Source of the DNA: Paraglomus occultum
Taxonomy: Eukaryota > Glomeromycota > Glomeromycetes > Paraglomerales > Paraglomeraceae
Reading direction: 5' to 3'
Assembly: GCA_910592205.1 (NCBI GenBank)
Contig: CAJVPJ010000023.1
Span: 1 to 64,000, forward strand
DNA length: 64,000 bases
Of this stretch, positions 32,698-45,254 are shown piece by piece; position 1 is the stretch's first letter, and every line of letters begins with the position of its first letter. The notes beneath the pieces were generated by a model. It saw nothing but the letters and a program-made list of their open reading frames with translations, did not search any database and had not been told where the DNA came from. The position numbers and the translations under genes are program-made.

Positions 32698-35600
32698 TTA
32701 CGCACGCCGCTTTTGCACCCTGCCCTTTGCCACCATCGAAATCTTACTACCCTTCTGTCCCGCTTTTTTGTATATGCTAGCTAAGGGCACATAAGCATAC
32801 GGGTCGGGCTTTCCTTTTTTCTTCACATCTCCAGCAGCCCTCTTGGCTCTATACTCCTTGCCAACTACTATCTTTTTCTCTTTCTTTTTCGCATTCCTGA
32901 CTGCTATTGCGTCTATGGGCTCAACGTCATCAAAATCCATGTCGTTTTTTCTCGTTTTGAATTTTATTTTATTCCCCTGTCCGCGAGTATACGCGTTAAC
33001 GGATTGCTGAGCTTCGAGATATCGTTCCTCGACATCTTGCATGGTAACATCTGACGTGACCTTGGCAGCAGGATTATCTTCATCATCGGATTCTGCAATT
33101 ATCATACGGCCGTCACCCGTCGTTTTAAACGCTGATGATGCTTTCGGTTTCTTGCGAATCGATCGAGGGTTAGTTCCCATGATACGTGATACCACACTAC
33201 GGTCAAGGAAATCCACTGGCATGTCTTCTTCCTCTTTGATCCATATCTGGGAAGATGATTTGTCTTTCTTTGATTTCGTGGGTTTGCGGGAAGCAGACTC
33301 TTCGATTTCGTCGGCCGAGTCTTCCAAGTCACTCTCGCTTCCATATAAAGCATCTTCGTAAGCGCTTGTTAAAGCCTGACGGCGTACTTTCTGTACTTTT
33401 TGGCTATCTTTTTCTTCTTCTTCTTCTTCTTCTTCATCGTCATCTTCCTCCATATTTGTATTCTCGGTATTCTTTTTCCTCTTTGCACGCTCTTTCCTCT
33501 TTTTAATGTTGATCAAGAGTTTCTTGTCTTCATCTGGAACACATTTTTCAACGGCTTCGTAGCCAAATCGTCTAATCAATCTCTCAATGATATGTCTCAC
33601 TTTGACCTTAAAGTGGCCCTTGTGTTCGTGTGACCAGGTAAGTATTCCGTTGATTATTTGCTGAAGATGAGGTGTTAGGAAATCTGTAGACAACGAGACG
33701 ATAACTACTTTTACAAAACCCAGAGCAGCTTTAACAATTTCTTTGGTAGAACATCGAACAAAATTGTCTACCGTGTCGAGAAGTTTGTGTAACAAACTAG
33801 TATCCAAATCATCTAGATCACATGCGAGATTAGTTATAGCTTGAGAATTTTCACCCTCTATTGAACAACATTCATTACCTTTGAATTCGAATATTAACCG
33901 AGACAGCGAGGCGATTGTTGCATTCATCATATACGGCGTTGTCGCAGCCAGTCCGGCGACAACCATGGAAAATACAAACTCATCGATAGATGCGGATACT
34001 GTAGATGGAGCTATACATATTTCAAAAAACAATATAGAAAACCGGGTTACCGTACAATGTCTTGCAGAGTTAATCATGCAGGTATATATTTACCATCTTC
34101 AACGATTTCGTCGGGATCTACCACTCCTTGCATAGCAACAACTCCGCCGGCCTTCATCTTATTGCCCATGACGACAAGCAAATCATAAGCGGCATCACGA
34201 ATCTTTTTTGCTTCTTTTGTCGATAATATGACCTCGCTCAACACACTGGGTATCAAATGCAAATCATCCGATGGTAGTAACTTTACAACCTCACTCAATA
34301 GACGCAGTCGGTCCTAATGCGTGGCAAAATGAAGATTGAAAACCATTTTGATGTAAAGACCAAACATGCTTTGAAAGTTAAACTCTACCTTTTTCGCAGG
34401 AGCAGCAGCCAATGCAGTCGTCGCGAGCAGCTTCTTTTGTAGATCATCCAGGTTTTGTGTGATGACTATTTTGCCATTATCTGTCCCCGACATCTTGACA
34501 AAGGTTTTGTATATTCTTTTTTGCGTATGGTCCTCTTCAGAAAGTAGGTTCGAAATCAAGTCGTAGAATTGTTTGGTGTCTTGTAAATCCAGGTAGGGGA
34601 TCATGGTAATAGCCAAATCTAGCATAACGTGTTTTGTTGGTGGTGGCTCGTCTGGTTTTGTTGTTGAAGGCACAGGATCTGCGCATGCTTCAATAAACAA
34701 TTGAATAACTTTACGAAACGTAACAGCAATGTCCTAGAAATAGGCATAATATTGAGCTATAGACACAAATTTAATAAAAATCTGAATGTTTTTCAGGCAT
34801 ACTTACCTGCGCACTCGTAATGCTCAAATATGTATTGATAACGTCTAGAATGTATTCGCGACTTCCAAGACAGGATTGACTAAAGACATTAAAGAATACT
34901 GCGAGATAATTAGGGGCATATCTTGAAAGTAGCTCAACGTTCGCTTTCGCGGCCGTCTTGTCCATTTTGAATCTGTATCCAAGCTTGTCGTCATCTTCTT
35001 TAAAAGTCAAGAATTTTTTGTTCTTCTCGACCAATAATTTCAGTGCTTGACATATAGTTTGTCGCAATTCAGGTTTCTTGTACAACTTTGTGCTTAACAT
35101 TTCCGCCGTTTCCTTTCTGAGTGCCTTGTTTTACGCATCGACACCCAAGTCAATATTCGACTTTGAAGATGATATTCATATTTATGGACAAATATTTACC
35201 TGTGGTAGATCATACGGCAAATTGCAAAAGCCAGGCAAGAGTGACCATATCTGCTGTCATAAACTTTTGCCTCAATCATGCAATTTTTACTTTGAAATTC
35301 TATCGATTTCTGGGCAAGTTTTTCGCTCATGGGCAGCAATTCTCGTATAAAATAAGCCAAAGAGGTATTTTGAATATGATCTTTTAATAATAATAAAGGT
35401 AAAAGCCACGCGCGACCAATTTCCGTTGATCTTAATAAATACAAATACTCAATTAGTAATTAACGCGTGACAGAAAAGTCAAAACGCCCAAATAACGACT
35501 TACCCAGGATTCTCCAAGTTCAAAGGAAGTACCATCAAAAAAAGCTCTGGCTCTACGTGTGTGATAGCCGCTCCAAGCGTCTTGTCGGCAACATCCTTTA

Positions 35601-37452
35601 ATCCGAGCGCAGAATCGACTCTCAACTCGGCAATCCTGTCCAAAAGATGCAACAAGAGCTCTTTGGATGATTTACCCAGTCGTTCAAACATCGTCTTCAA
35701 TATACTCAAAATCCCTCCCCACGCAGCTTGATATTTGATCGAAAACCCTCCTTCAACTGTTGCAATAGTTTTTGCCAAAATAGTGCTTTCACGTTGAGCG
35801 TCCGATTTAGACAACGTCTCTTTAACCATTTCATCTGTTATGCATTCAGACACCAGTGTCGCGAGACATCGAGAAGCAGCCGTTATTATAACTGGTTTGT
35901 CGGATTCGACAAGCGTAAACAGTATCGAGAAGAAATCATGGAAGGATTGTGCGCTTGATGATGGATCAACTCTGAAATAAAAAAGTGAAAAAGTCAATAT
36001 GACATAACCCCTCAATGCTATATGATTGTTTAAACTTACTTTGAATACATTACATAGCCTCTCGAGACCACTTCTAACCACACAGGAGCTACTTGGACAT
36101 CTTGTATATTTGGCGTGAGTTTGACTAAAGACTGTTTACGAATTCAAACGGTGAGATTTCTTTCATTACGCCCGAATACCACACGAACAAATAACAGCAA
36201 ACATACTTTTATTATATCTTCGATTCCGTTGTTGGCAAATCCATCACCATTATTTCTAAAAAGAGCTTCAAAAACTTCAAACGTTGATACAGTAAGAAAG
36301 GCGTCATTGTATTTAGGTAAGCTCAACAGAGTTTGACAGAGAATCGTAAGACCCTGATGATAAGATGCAAAGTTAGTATTATGTCGCGAGTGGAGAAAAA
36401 AAAACTCAAGGCGTACGTACATTTGCCGGCCAATTTCCAGCAATTGCCTTGACGAGCGAAAGTATATGCATCGCCGATTGTCTATCTGACTTTACGTTGG
36501 TTTTCAAAATCCTCAAACAATATTCTGACGCCATTCCAGCGGCTGGATGGAGAACAGATGATACCGGAGGATGATTCAGAATACTGATTACGGCATCTTG
36601 CGCTCTCTTTCGTGGCTGAAAAAATTAAAGCAAAAATCTCATCAGAATTGGTCTAACCGAAAGCAAACTGGTTGCCGTAATCAATACAGCCCCGATTGCT
36701 ATTTGGTATATGAAACAACCTTGGGCCTGCGATCCACAGAGAGTAGCAGCAAAGATGTAAATGCCTTCCTAGCTAATGAATCATTCCATTTTTGCGCATC
36801 TTGGACGAGGAGGAGACTTTCCAGACACCCTGCAACCGATCTGAGCATAGCAGCTTCTATCTCCTTTTCTTCCAAGACTTGTGATAATATTGACCATATT
36901 TCATTGAACTTATTGCGCAATATTGCTTGCGGCAGTCTGCGTTAAAACAGCACCAACTGAGTCAGTTAAATCAAGACGGGAAATACAAACGATGGGTAAT
37001 ACGTACTCGGGTAATACCATATTCAAAATGTACAAGATCGGTCCACGCAGCTCTTTGGCCTTTTCGTTTTGTGACGTTTGATCAAGGATTGTCATCTAAT
37101 AAACGGAGTTAAATTCTGTATACATGAAATGCATATTAAAGGGTTGAATGGATCGATTGATCTTACTAGTGCACCAAAATATGCAGTCGCTGTGGCGGCA
37201 ACATTCTGCTCTTTGATCGTCTACAGGATTCGACGCTTGTTAGTCGAGTCTGAAAATCCCAAGGATCAGACTGAAGGTGCGTGAGCACTCACTTGTTCAA
37301 CGGCCAACAGTAGCTGAGCAATCTATGTCAAATGTTTTTTTTAGTGATTGAATTCTACTAAACACAACAAAATGTCAATGATTACAGACTTGTTTCTGAT
37401 TATCCAGTTTAGAGTTAATCTGAATACGAATCTTTTCAAATTTTCCCTCCAT
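32698..37452 (-). CDS. RRP12: RRP12-like ribosomal RNA processing HEAT-repeat protein (copy B, nearly complete)
   Basis: About 14 exons on the - strand. First exons: 37452-37390 (MEGKFEKIRIQINSKLDNQK), 37322-37293, 37220-37167, 37095-37007 and 36936-36720. Others lie near 36617-36420, 36357-36205, 36110-36040, 35970-35505, 35435-35200, 35130-34807, 34733-34390, 34313-34107 and 34029-32698. HEAT-type helices fill most of the protein. The conserved core includes LENPG..GRAWLLPLL, LLPGFCNLPYDLP and CQALKLLVEKNKKFL. The last exon ends in acidic and KKxK-rich tracts and [17 protein letters not shown]. Rrp12 works in late pre-ribosome maturation and export in nucleolus and nucleus. Oddity: near 35262 the frame KVYDS does not continue into the conserved IWSLLPGF; one frame step is missing and no splice site repairs it. 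The same lesion is in copy A. The gene may be an impaired or recently converted copy. Confidence 0.8.
35176..35543. repeat. segment that reads identical to 16870-17237 in the duplicated RRP12
   Basis: About 368 bases match base for base between copies, including introns, from TCATATTTATGGACAAATAT to ACCATCAAAAAAA. Flanking duplicated sequence on the other side shows frequent substitutions and indels. Confidence 0.85.
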
Positions 37453-38539
37453 TACAATGTCCCCAATTGCTAGATCGAAAGTAGGTTTAAATAATAAATA
37501 AAATGGTTCGTGGAACATGAATTCAAAAATTTTTTTTATTTAAATAAAATCTGCTGATCGGTACGTCACGTGCATGACAAATCATAGCAACTTCATATTC
37601 ATAGTGCAAATGATTAATATGTACTAGTAATTTTAAACCCAAAGAGATCAAGCAATTTATTTTACCAGCAGCGCAGAATTAATTCGTTTATTTAAACAAG
37701 CAAAACAATAGATATTATGCAATACTTGTTATGGCGATTTATCTCAGTCTAAATTCTGCCGTATTCAATATAAAGTAGTACCCACAAACCGGTGCAATTA
37801 AATATAAAACGGGACGGACGAGTAGTAACGTATGCTCATTGTAATTGCTCACAAATCGAATGTAATATAGTCTTGATAAAATTTCAGGTCACTTTGCAGG
37901 CAACTATCTGGACTATACCAAATGATCTTATTTACAAGCCAATGCGCATATATTAATATAATTATGTTTCTACATTCTCTAACGGTTGTCTTGTAATTAT
38001 TAGCGACTTTCTCTCTCAGCGATCGCTTTGCGTACTTGGTTACTCTGTTAAAGCTTGATTGGATCAAGTTGCCTTCCCAAATATGTAATTTTGAGCACGT
38101 TTGATGTATAAAATAATATGCTACTATTACTATCAAACAGATTATTTTGAAATCAAGAGCGAAAACGGATTAAGCAAGGAGTCCTGGGAATGCGTCAATA
38201 TTGATGAACGATACGTGCTATTTTGTTCCCGAGATACCTTCATAATTTTTTCCAAGAATATGTTGCATTCGAACGGGATGCGATGCATTCAATCTCCCGT
38301 AATAGTAAAGCAGAATTGTTAGAATTGGTTAGAATGATTCATTTTTAACTTTCCAACCCATGTTGATTATCATCAAATAAGGATATAATTCAACATAGAA
38401 ACTGCAGGATTGATTCGATACGTGGGACACGCTAGCCTCAATGGGAGAGACATTTCTCCCCTGACTATTGGAGGCACTTGTGACCACTCAATCATATAGC
38501 CCACGCATTCGGATTTACGCACAAAGTATTTCAGTTGAT
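37453..38539. other. intergenic between RRP12 and the TPR gene; hairpin near its end
   Basis: No gene recognised. The divergent arrangement (RRP12 leftward, TPR gene rightward) means both promoters lie here. A nested hairpin at 38434-38475 (GCCTCAAT...ATTGGAGGC around GGGAGA/TCTCCC) sits about 65 bases upstream of the TPR start codon. Confidence 0.55.
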
Positions 38540-40155
38540 ATGTCCAAAGAAAAGGATGAAAAGGTAGCGGTGCATTCGATGCAATAATTGCTGATTTCTC
38601 ACAAACAAGTCTTCACGTCCTTACACTTGATTCTACTTCTTGCTAGCTCAGGGTATATAGCAGTTCAAGACCACCGTCCTTATTCAAAAACCCATGTAAA
38701 GGAAAAGCCCCACCGCGACTCCCAACCCTTGAAGATACTGCCTTTTCGCTTACCGAAAACGGCAACGTATATTTATTAAAACGAGAATACAACGAAGCAC
38801 TCAAAGCACTCAACAAAGCGCTCGAACTGCTGCCAGACTATGCAGCAGCGCTCCAGACACGCGCAGAAGTTTATCGCATGTTGGATCGTTATGAGGAAGC
38901 CCTCGCTGATTTCAATCGCGCATTGCAATTCGAACCCAACAGCGTCTTTGCGCTCACTAATCGAGGGGAAGTGTATAGAATGCTACACAAACCACACGAA
39001 GCCTTGGAAGACATGAACAGAGCTCTGCAAATACGTCCAGATAACCCTCGTGCTTTAGAGACTCGGGGCGCAGTGTATCGGAAACTAGAGCAGTACGATA
39101 AGGCTCTTGAAGATTTGAGCAAAGTCTTGGCATCTGAACCGAGCAACTCGTTTGCGCTTGGGATCAGAGGATCCGTTTATCGACTGATGGGCGAATACCA
39201 CGAAGCGATGACAGATCTCGACGAAGCTATAAAAATAGATCCGGAGAATGCGTTCGCGCTCGAGAATCGCGGCAATGTCCATCGACTGAACAATCGCTAT
39301 ACAGAAGCTCTTGATGATTTTGACAAGGCGTTACAAATAAAGCCAGAAAATGCTTTTGTTCTCAGAGCTAGAGGTGAAACTTATCGCATGCTGTATTGCT
39401 ATGACAAGGCCATTGCGGATTTGAATCAGGCATTGGAGCTCAGACCTAATGACGTGGATACTTATGAAGTGCGTGGCGCTGTGTACAGAATGCAGGCAAG
39501 GTATGCCGAGGCGTTGGATGATATAAACAAGGCACTGGATATTGGTCCGGCCAGTTCGTTTGCCCATTTGATTAGAGCTGAAGTGTATTGGAAGTTGAAA
39601 GAACATGATAAGGCAATAGTCGAATTTGAGAAAGCTCTAGAGTTAGAACCTACTAACGTCTGGGCGTTGTGTTATCGTGGAGAGTTGTATCACGAGCTGG
39701 GAAAATTAGCGGAGGCGTTAGACGATTTGAATAGAGCCATATCGGTCCCAACAACTGAGTGGTTTCCGCTGGCTGCGAGAGGGGCGATATATAGATCATT
39801 GAAGGAATACGACAAAGCTCTTGGCGACTTAAATTCTGCACTAGAAAAGAAGACGGATGATTTGCATGATCTGGAGTATCAGACTAAAGCACATTATCAT
39901 AGAGGATGTATCTATAAAGAGACAAATAGATATAAAGAGGCTTTAGATGAGTTTAATATGGCTTTGGCGAGGGAATCGGATAATGTTAATGCTTTATATG
40001 AGAGAGGTTGTGTATATCTGGAACTTTATCAGCATAAGAACGCACGTTCCGATTTTGAGAATTTGTTAAAGTTTGATTCTAATCATGAGGAAGCAAAAAA
40101 ACAATTGATCATAATTAGTGATATTTTAGTTGGAGATTCGTGTACAAATGGTTAA
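38540..40155 (+). CDS. tetratricopeptide-repeat protein, about twelve TPRs
   Basis: The open frame runs from 38647 to the stop at 40155, but the first internal ATG (38878) cuts into a TPR. Upstream, MSKEKDEK at 38540-38563 is followed by a GTAGCG donor, and an acceptor TTGCTAG at 38646 joins in frame. The resulting two-exon model is 1533 bases, 510 residues. After a 45-residue lead, units of about 34 residues repeat with almost no spacers: YDEALADFNRAL-type helices followed by xxPxNxxALxxRGxVYR. The repeats form a superhelix for peptide or protein binding. No catalytic or membrane domain is present, so it is a TPR-only scaffold or adaptor. GC content in the ORF is clearly higher than in its flanks. 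Partners are unknown. Sequences of this kind are highly expanded in AM fungi. Confidence 0.85.
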
Positions 40156-41680
40156 TGTTTTAATAGTAAATAATAGAGTCAATCGAATAAATTTCGGCTA
40201 TGTACTATATATTATTTACATTGTATATATATGAACATGATGTCACACATATTCAGACATTGTCCAATTCACGATTATAACGCGTGTTCTCTAATTGTTT
40301 GATTGTACAGTGTCTTTATATAGGGTCGTCCCTCGTTTATATCACCACCTCGGGACGGGACGGAGACTTTTGGAGTATATCTGAATTGAGGTTAACAGTG
40401 AGGAATTTATGCAAAGTGGTGACTAGTAAGAGAATTAGATACGTAGAGACAGAGTTGCTGGCTGTCCCAAGAGTTGGTGCATATTGATAATCGGTACAAA
40501 GGTTCAGGAAAGCGTTGTTCAGACTGCGTAGTAATAGTCACCTCGATAATCGTATCGTCGTGACGGTTTCTCCGATTTCTTCCGGCTAAAAATTTACGTG
40601 TTAGACAAAAAAAAATAGACAGCTCTCTCCTGGCGCAGTATTGAAGGATCTACTGGTAGCAAAATTTTTATTCGTATCAACATTTTTATACTAATAAAGT
40701 ATAATGCTGCTTGACAAAGCAAACGCGTTTATAATTTTTGTCTATTGCTTCGATGCATCAGCCACATCGCACTAATCTCCCGATAACTAATGTGACGCCA
40801 GCGTCAGAAAAGAAAAATTCAATGAAATAAAGTTTGCAACTATTTATTAAGATTGTTTGTTAATGCGTCAACGTTACGCGGTTTTATGACTTTTCGCCTA
40901 CTGCAACAATGTTTGTTAGCTTTATAAAAGAGGTGAAATAAAGAGGCAAATCATTTATTATGCGACTTGACCAGATAGCCACCAACTCCTATTCACCCAC
41001 CAGAGGAATATAGACAACTATTAAGAGATGCCGACTACTGATATCTGAACTTGCATATCAATTCGTAAAAATTGAAGTGCTTACTCTCAACTTTCATAAA
41101 TTCAGAAAGCGAAGACTGTCCTCGATTTATTGGAATTTGTACTGAAACAAGAGTTTGACTTACAAACGATATTAATATGCTTATACTTACATGGCAATCA
41201 TTACCTTGAAAGCATGGTTTGTTTCATAGACTAGTGTGAGTATGTCCAATTCAGCCACAATCTTTAGGCAACAGCCCTTCAAATAACCGGTAAGAATTAC
41301 AATGTATAAATAATAATTGCACATTTCTAACTTTCCGCGTTAGTAATAATAGCCAATGCGAGACAAAAGCCTGCCCTATTTACTGTTCAAGAAAAGCAGA
41401 CATACCGGCCGTATCTACTAAAAAGTACAGATAAATAGTCCGTAAAAGTTATCCAATTTAGTAATTTGTATTCGAGGGATCAGTGCGCGTTATACTGTAT
41501 TTATTATTTACACATAATTTACAAGCATTTATACAACAAACTCTAACTTTAATAATTTATTTTGATTAAGTTAATATATCGTTGCAGACAAGATTCTCAC
41601 TGTATAAATAACACAAATAGTAATACATTATAGATAGCTCACAGAGTGACGTATCAGACCGCTTCCAAATCATAGAGATA
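40156..41680. other. no gene recognised
   Basis: AT-rich spacer between the stops of the TPR gene (+) and the F-box gene (-). No supported ORF, RNA gene or repeat. Confidence 0.5.
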
Positions 41681-42565
41681 TCAATTTCCTCGAGTAATGA
41701 ATGTTACCGATAACTCAGTGTGACTTTTATAAATCATAACTTCTTTTAGACCCTCCTCAAGCTGTTTTATTTGCCAGTAAGTGATGCCAAATAATGCTCC
41801 AACAATAAGTTTCTTTAATCTCTTCATCTGACTCGCAATGTTAAAGATTACATGATAATTATTCCTAGGCAAGATTGCCAAGCGTATTGATAATTTTTTC
41901 AGAGTGTTCTTATGTTTCAGTATATCATCAGCCATACATTCAACCTTTGTAAGTGTCGTGGACGATATCAAAAGTTCTTCCAAGTGAACTTGCTTTGAAA
42001 GAAATACTAACGCTTTGGTGTTCTGTATTCCGGTTGCAAGACTGATTGATCTGACACTACTAGGAAAGTCTATATATCGTATAGCCTCAGCTGGTATATA
42101 TTCAAACAATCTTGCCTCTTTTAATCCAAGACTTGTTTGAAGAATGAGTTTCAACAGTGCGACGTATATTCTCTTCATGTCGGATCCTGTCTTCACATAT
42201 AACAGAGTATCGGTAATGGAATTGAGTGGAAGAATTTTCAGATAAGACGGATAGTTAAAGGTTGACAATTTACGTTCGGGAATATCAATTAACTTGCTGA
42301 TACTCTTTTTCTGATATGAAGGTAAACAACTAAGATAAACTTTAACAAGTGCTTCGGCAGACCGGCCTCCTGCGTTAGATGTATAGGCGAATGGATTTGC
42401 CCATAACTTGGGAATTACCACTGTGCACCAACTCCGATTAACAAGGGACAAATCATACAGAGTATGCACATTGTGGTTCAGAGAATCGACTATTTCGTTA
42501 ATGATGTCGGGGAAATCGAACTGGACCATATTCAAAGGTTTATCTGGATTTGATGTCTCACACAC
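41681..42565 (-). CDS. F-box-like protein, 294 residues
   Basis: Single-exon ORF. Residues about 15-57 (FDFPDIINEIVDSLNHNVHT, then LYDLSLVNRSWCTVVIPKLW) match the F-box-like motif of the large AM fungal family: P..ii.eI...L..d..tL.s..LVnr.WC...iP.LW. The rest is leucine-rich and helical, with LRR-like strands (VHLEELLISSTTLTKVECMA, LKKLSIRLAIL). Such proteins link substrates to SCF ubiquitin ligases through Skp1; the substrate is unknown. Length is at the short end for the family, and no intron is needed. No signal peptide or membrane segment is apparent. Confidence 0.8.
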   Translation of the reverse strand: MCETSNPDKPLNMVQFDFPDIINEIVDSLNHNVHTLYDLSLVNRSWCTVVIPKLWANPFAYTSNAGGRSAEALVKVYLSCLPSYQKKSISKLIDIPERKLSTFNYPSYLKILPLNSITDTLLYVKTGSDMKRIYVALLKLILQTSLGLKEARLFEYIPAEAIRYIDFPSSVRSISLATGIQNTKALVFLSKQVHLEELLISSTTLTKVECMADDILKHKNTLKKLSIRLAILPRNNYHVIFNIASQMKRLKKLIVGALFGITYWQIKQLEEGLKEVMIYKSHTELSVTFITRGN

Positions 42566-42649
42566 ATTTATGGATCGACACGTGATGATATTCGGTGTGA
42601 CAGCATCAAGCGATCCAGTGGCGTTCCATAGCGCATGCTAACTAAAATT

Positions 42650-42669
42650 AGTAGGGTCACTACCCTACT
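42650..42669. repeat. short hairpin, 8-bp stem
   Basis: AGTAGGGT and ACCCTACT flank a four-base loop, about 85 bases upstream of the F-box start codon. It may be a promoter-proximal hairpin or chance. Confidence 0.6.
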
Positions 42670-42830
42670 CCGTGCAAAATTATTGGCATGACAATATTCG
42701 TATTTTTGTTATCCTTAACCGAACGTTCTTTGCACTTTTTTAGCTTCTTCCTTATGAGCCTGATACTGTAATCCATTACAAAAATATTAACCTAAGTCCG
42801 TTCTCGGACTCACGGTATAAATACAAGACG

Positions 42831-43088
42831 TTAATTGGCTCCATAACTTGCGGATTGCAAGGTGCCATCGCTTTTCAAGACCTGCAATAATATTATAAAT
42901 AATTTGTAACTTGCTTTGACTGATAAACGTGTAAGCGATTGAGTAATGTGATTGACATTTCTACCGAAACTTGGTAATCCATGGATTTTAGCGTACTTCT
43001 CGAGAAAATTTTTCGCAGATGTAGCAGTAGTTAAATCAATGGTTATTTTGGTTTCCCACCGCATACTCTTTTGCATTACCATTAACAC
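42831..43088 (-). mobile_element. internal fragment of the DUF7869-like transposon
   Basis: The - strand reads RWETKITIDLTTATSAKNFL and YAKIHGLPSFGRNVNHITQS. These are homologous to KTKITIDITVATAVKNFLEN and YAEIHELPSPG in the element at 18930-20812. Further along, GCAGGTCTTG..AAGCGATGGCACC..CGCAAGTTATGG corresponds to the next coding segment with a deletion. Both ends are truncated. This copy has a tryptophan codon where the longer copy has TGA. Confidence 0.75.
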
Positions 43089-45254
43089 GTGGTATTATAT
43101 TATTCGCTGTTAATATTAAATATTAAGCAATTTTTGATGAGTGCAGCAAATTTCGAACATATTAAGATACGTTTTCTGACAGAGGAGCGTATCGCAATTC
43201 TATCAATAAAGAGTTTTCTTTTTAAGACGTCGGCTGGCAATTATTTCTCCACCATTTGTTGTTTCAGCTGCTGACCATTTGGATCTAATACTAGAGAGAG
43301 ATACAGATAGAGAAAGCTGACAGGAGAATTTAAACGTTGCATTCATAAGAATGACATCAATTAAGAGATTACTATTTTATCTCTAACCGCGTTGTTCTCG
43401 TTATGTAAATTATGATTTTGTTGGTAGTACTATCCGTTATTCGTAAAACGCCCAGAAACTATACTTTCAACGAGTGTCTAAGATTTAAGAACTGCGTAAT
43501 AATAGTAGAAATGGACAGATATGAGACATTTCTAGAGTGTGGCTGCAGTATAGTCGTAGCAACAGCAACGTTGTAGTTTGCGTCGGAAGAACACTTTTGT
43601 ATAAAATTGGTGTATATTGCTAATCAATTATCCTCACTTTTCTACATGTTACGGAAGGTATAGGTACAAGCAGAAACTCGCAATTACCAAATTTCATTTC
43701 GTACAAAATTCGTCGCCGAGCTTGATATGATAAGACTTCGATGATTTCCCGTATTAGTATGGGTTTTTTGTTCATGCGCAAATTCTTTCATAGAGATAGA
43801 TTACGTGGCCGGCAAAAACCGTGTGTTAAGAGCTTGTTTTTTTTGAGGACTTGGTTGTGAATTATAGCAGACAGTCGTATATACATCATGGGAGTATTGT
43901 TGCGTTTTTTTTATATTCTTGTTTAGTCATTCACCTAGACTGAGTTGATGTCGAAGGTTAAGCGTCTTGACGCATTTCTGTAGCAAGCGTTGAAAGTTAA
44001 GTTTGTCAAAGCCGTTCTTCACGCAATATATAAACGTCGTATATCCTTGAAAAATATTATATGTTTTGTTTACTAAAGCTAGTCTTCAACCACCGGACTG
44101 GCAAGGCGTCAAGGTAGCAGATCCGATGTTAAATATGTTGCACTCAAAGTTCTAAGAGTATCCATTAGAATTAATCCTAATCAGGAATTCATCCATAGTA
44201 CACGGATAAATACTTTTTTTTCTAGGCAGTATAATAGTCGGACAACTTGGAATGAAGAAAACGTTTCTCCCGATCAAATACTTTGAAGCCGCTTCGGAGC
44301 TAAACCGGATATTTTCTTGATTCTCATTTTAGACAACAACTAAACTGGAACAAATCGTCTTTCACTAGCTATAATTTAGAAGAGAATCATGACAAAAGTA
44401 CGCCGTATGCATTTACTGTGGTAATGCTGATCATGGGCTCTAGATTACATAAATGATTTACTATTATTGTGAATGTGTCACTAATACCGTAATATGAAAT
44501 CATAACATTTTGCTTCGTGTGTTTGAAGAAATGAGCATTACCTTTAAGAGATAATAGCATCAGTAACATTATTTTCATAGTCAGTATAATGACTGTCAAT
44601 GTGCCCGACCTTGGTCTCGTACGTACGTATATGAATCCTTTGTCTTCCATTATTTGGGTGACAAGAATAAAGACAGCGATGTGGATCAGAGTTAATAGGT
44701 TCCCGATACATTGTCTCTTGACAAGATCCTTTGCTTATTAAATTCAAATATATGACAATGTAATCTAACCGAAACAGAAACAATGTTTAACTATACAATA
44801 TGGTAAATAAGATGCGTTTGTTTCACATGTGTTGAACGACATTGTTTACTTTGATCGACTGTTCCGACCGGGCGTGCACATTGTCAATGTAATAATAAAG
44901 GTGATAAAACGATCTAGTGTCAAAATTGTAAATGTAACCATCTTTAAATGGTAAGTCACTTGATAAATTTGAACATCGTCTTTATCGACTGCTTATGGAG
45001 CGACCAAGCAAAATAATCACTTGTGGGGTAATGCTTGCATACCTTTACATGAACCAAGTCTTAACGATTATTGCACTAGAACACAACAGATAACATATCT
45101 ACGCTCATGTGGGGTTGAGTAGGAGATCCATCTACTTATAAGTTGCAGTTTCTCTTCCGTGTCTGAACAACAAGCTGCTCAAAATTCAAAAGTTTTTGAA
45201 CATCAATTTAACTCGATATATACACACACGCCACATTCCATAATCTTGCTATCC
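43089..45254. other. no gene recognised
   Basis: AT-rich stretch with only short chance-like ORFs on both strands (for example near 44387-44783). I see no domain, splice-supported gene, RNA gene or strong repeat. Confidence 0.45.

Noticed and set aside
45159-45254. N-terminal extension of the unknown ORF starting at 45159
   Set aside because: The extension starts at GTG; the first ATG is at 45255, and eukaryotic initiation at GTG is unlikely.
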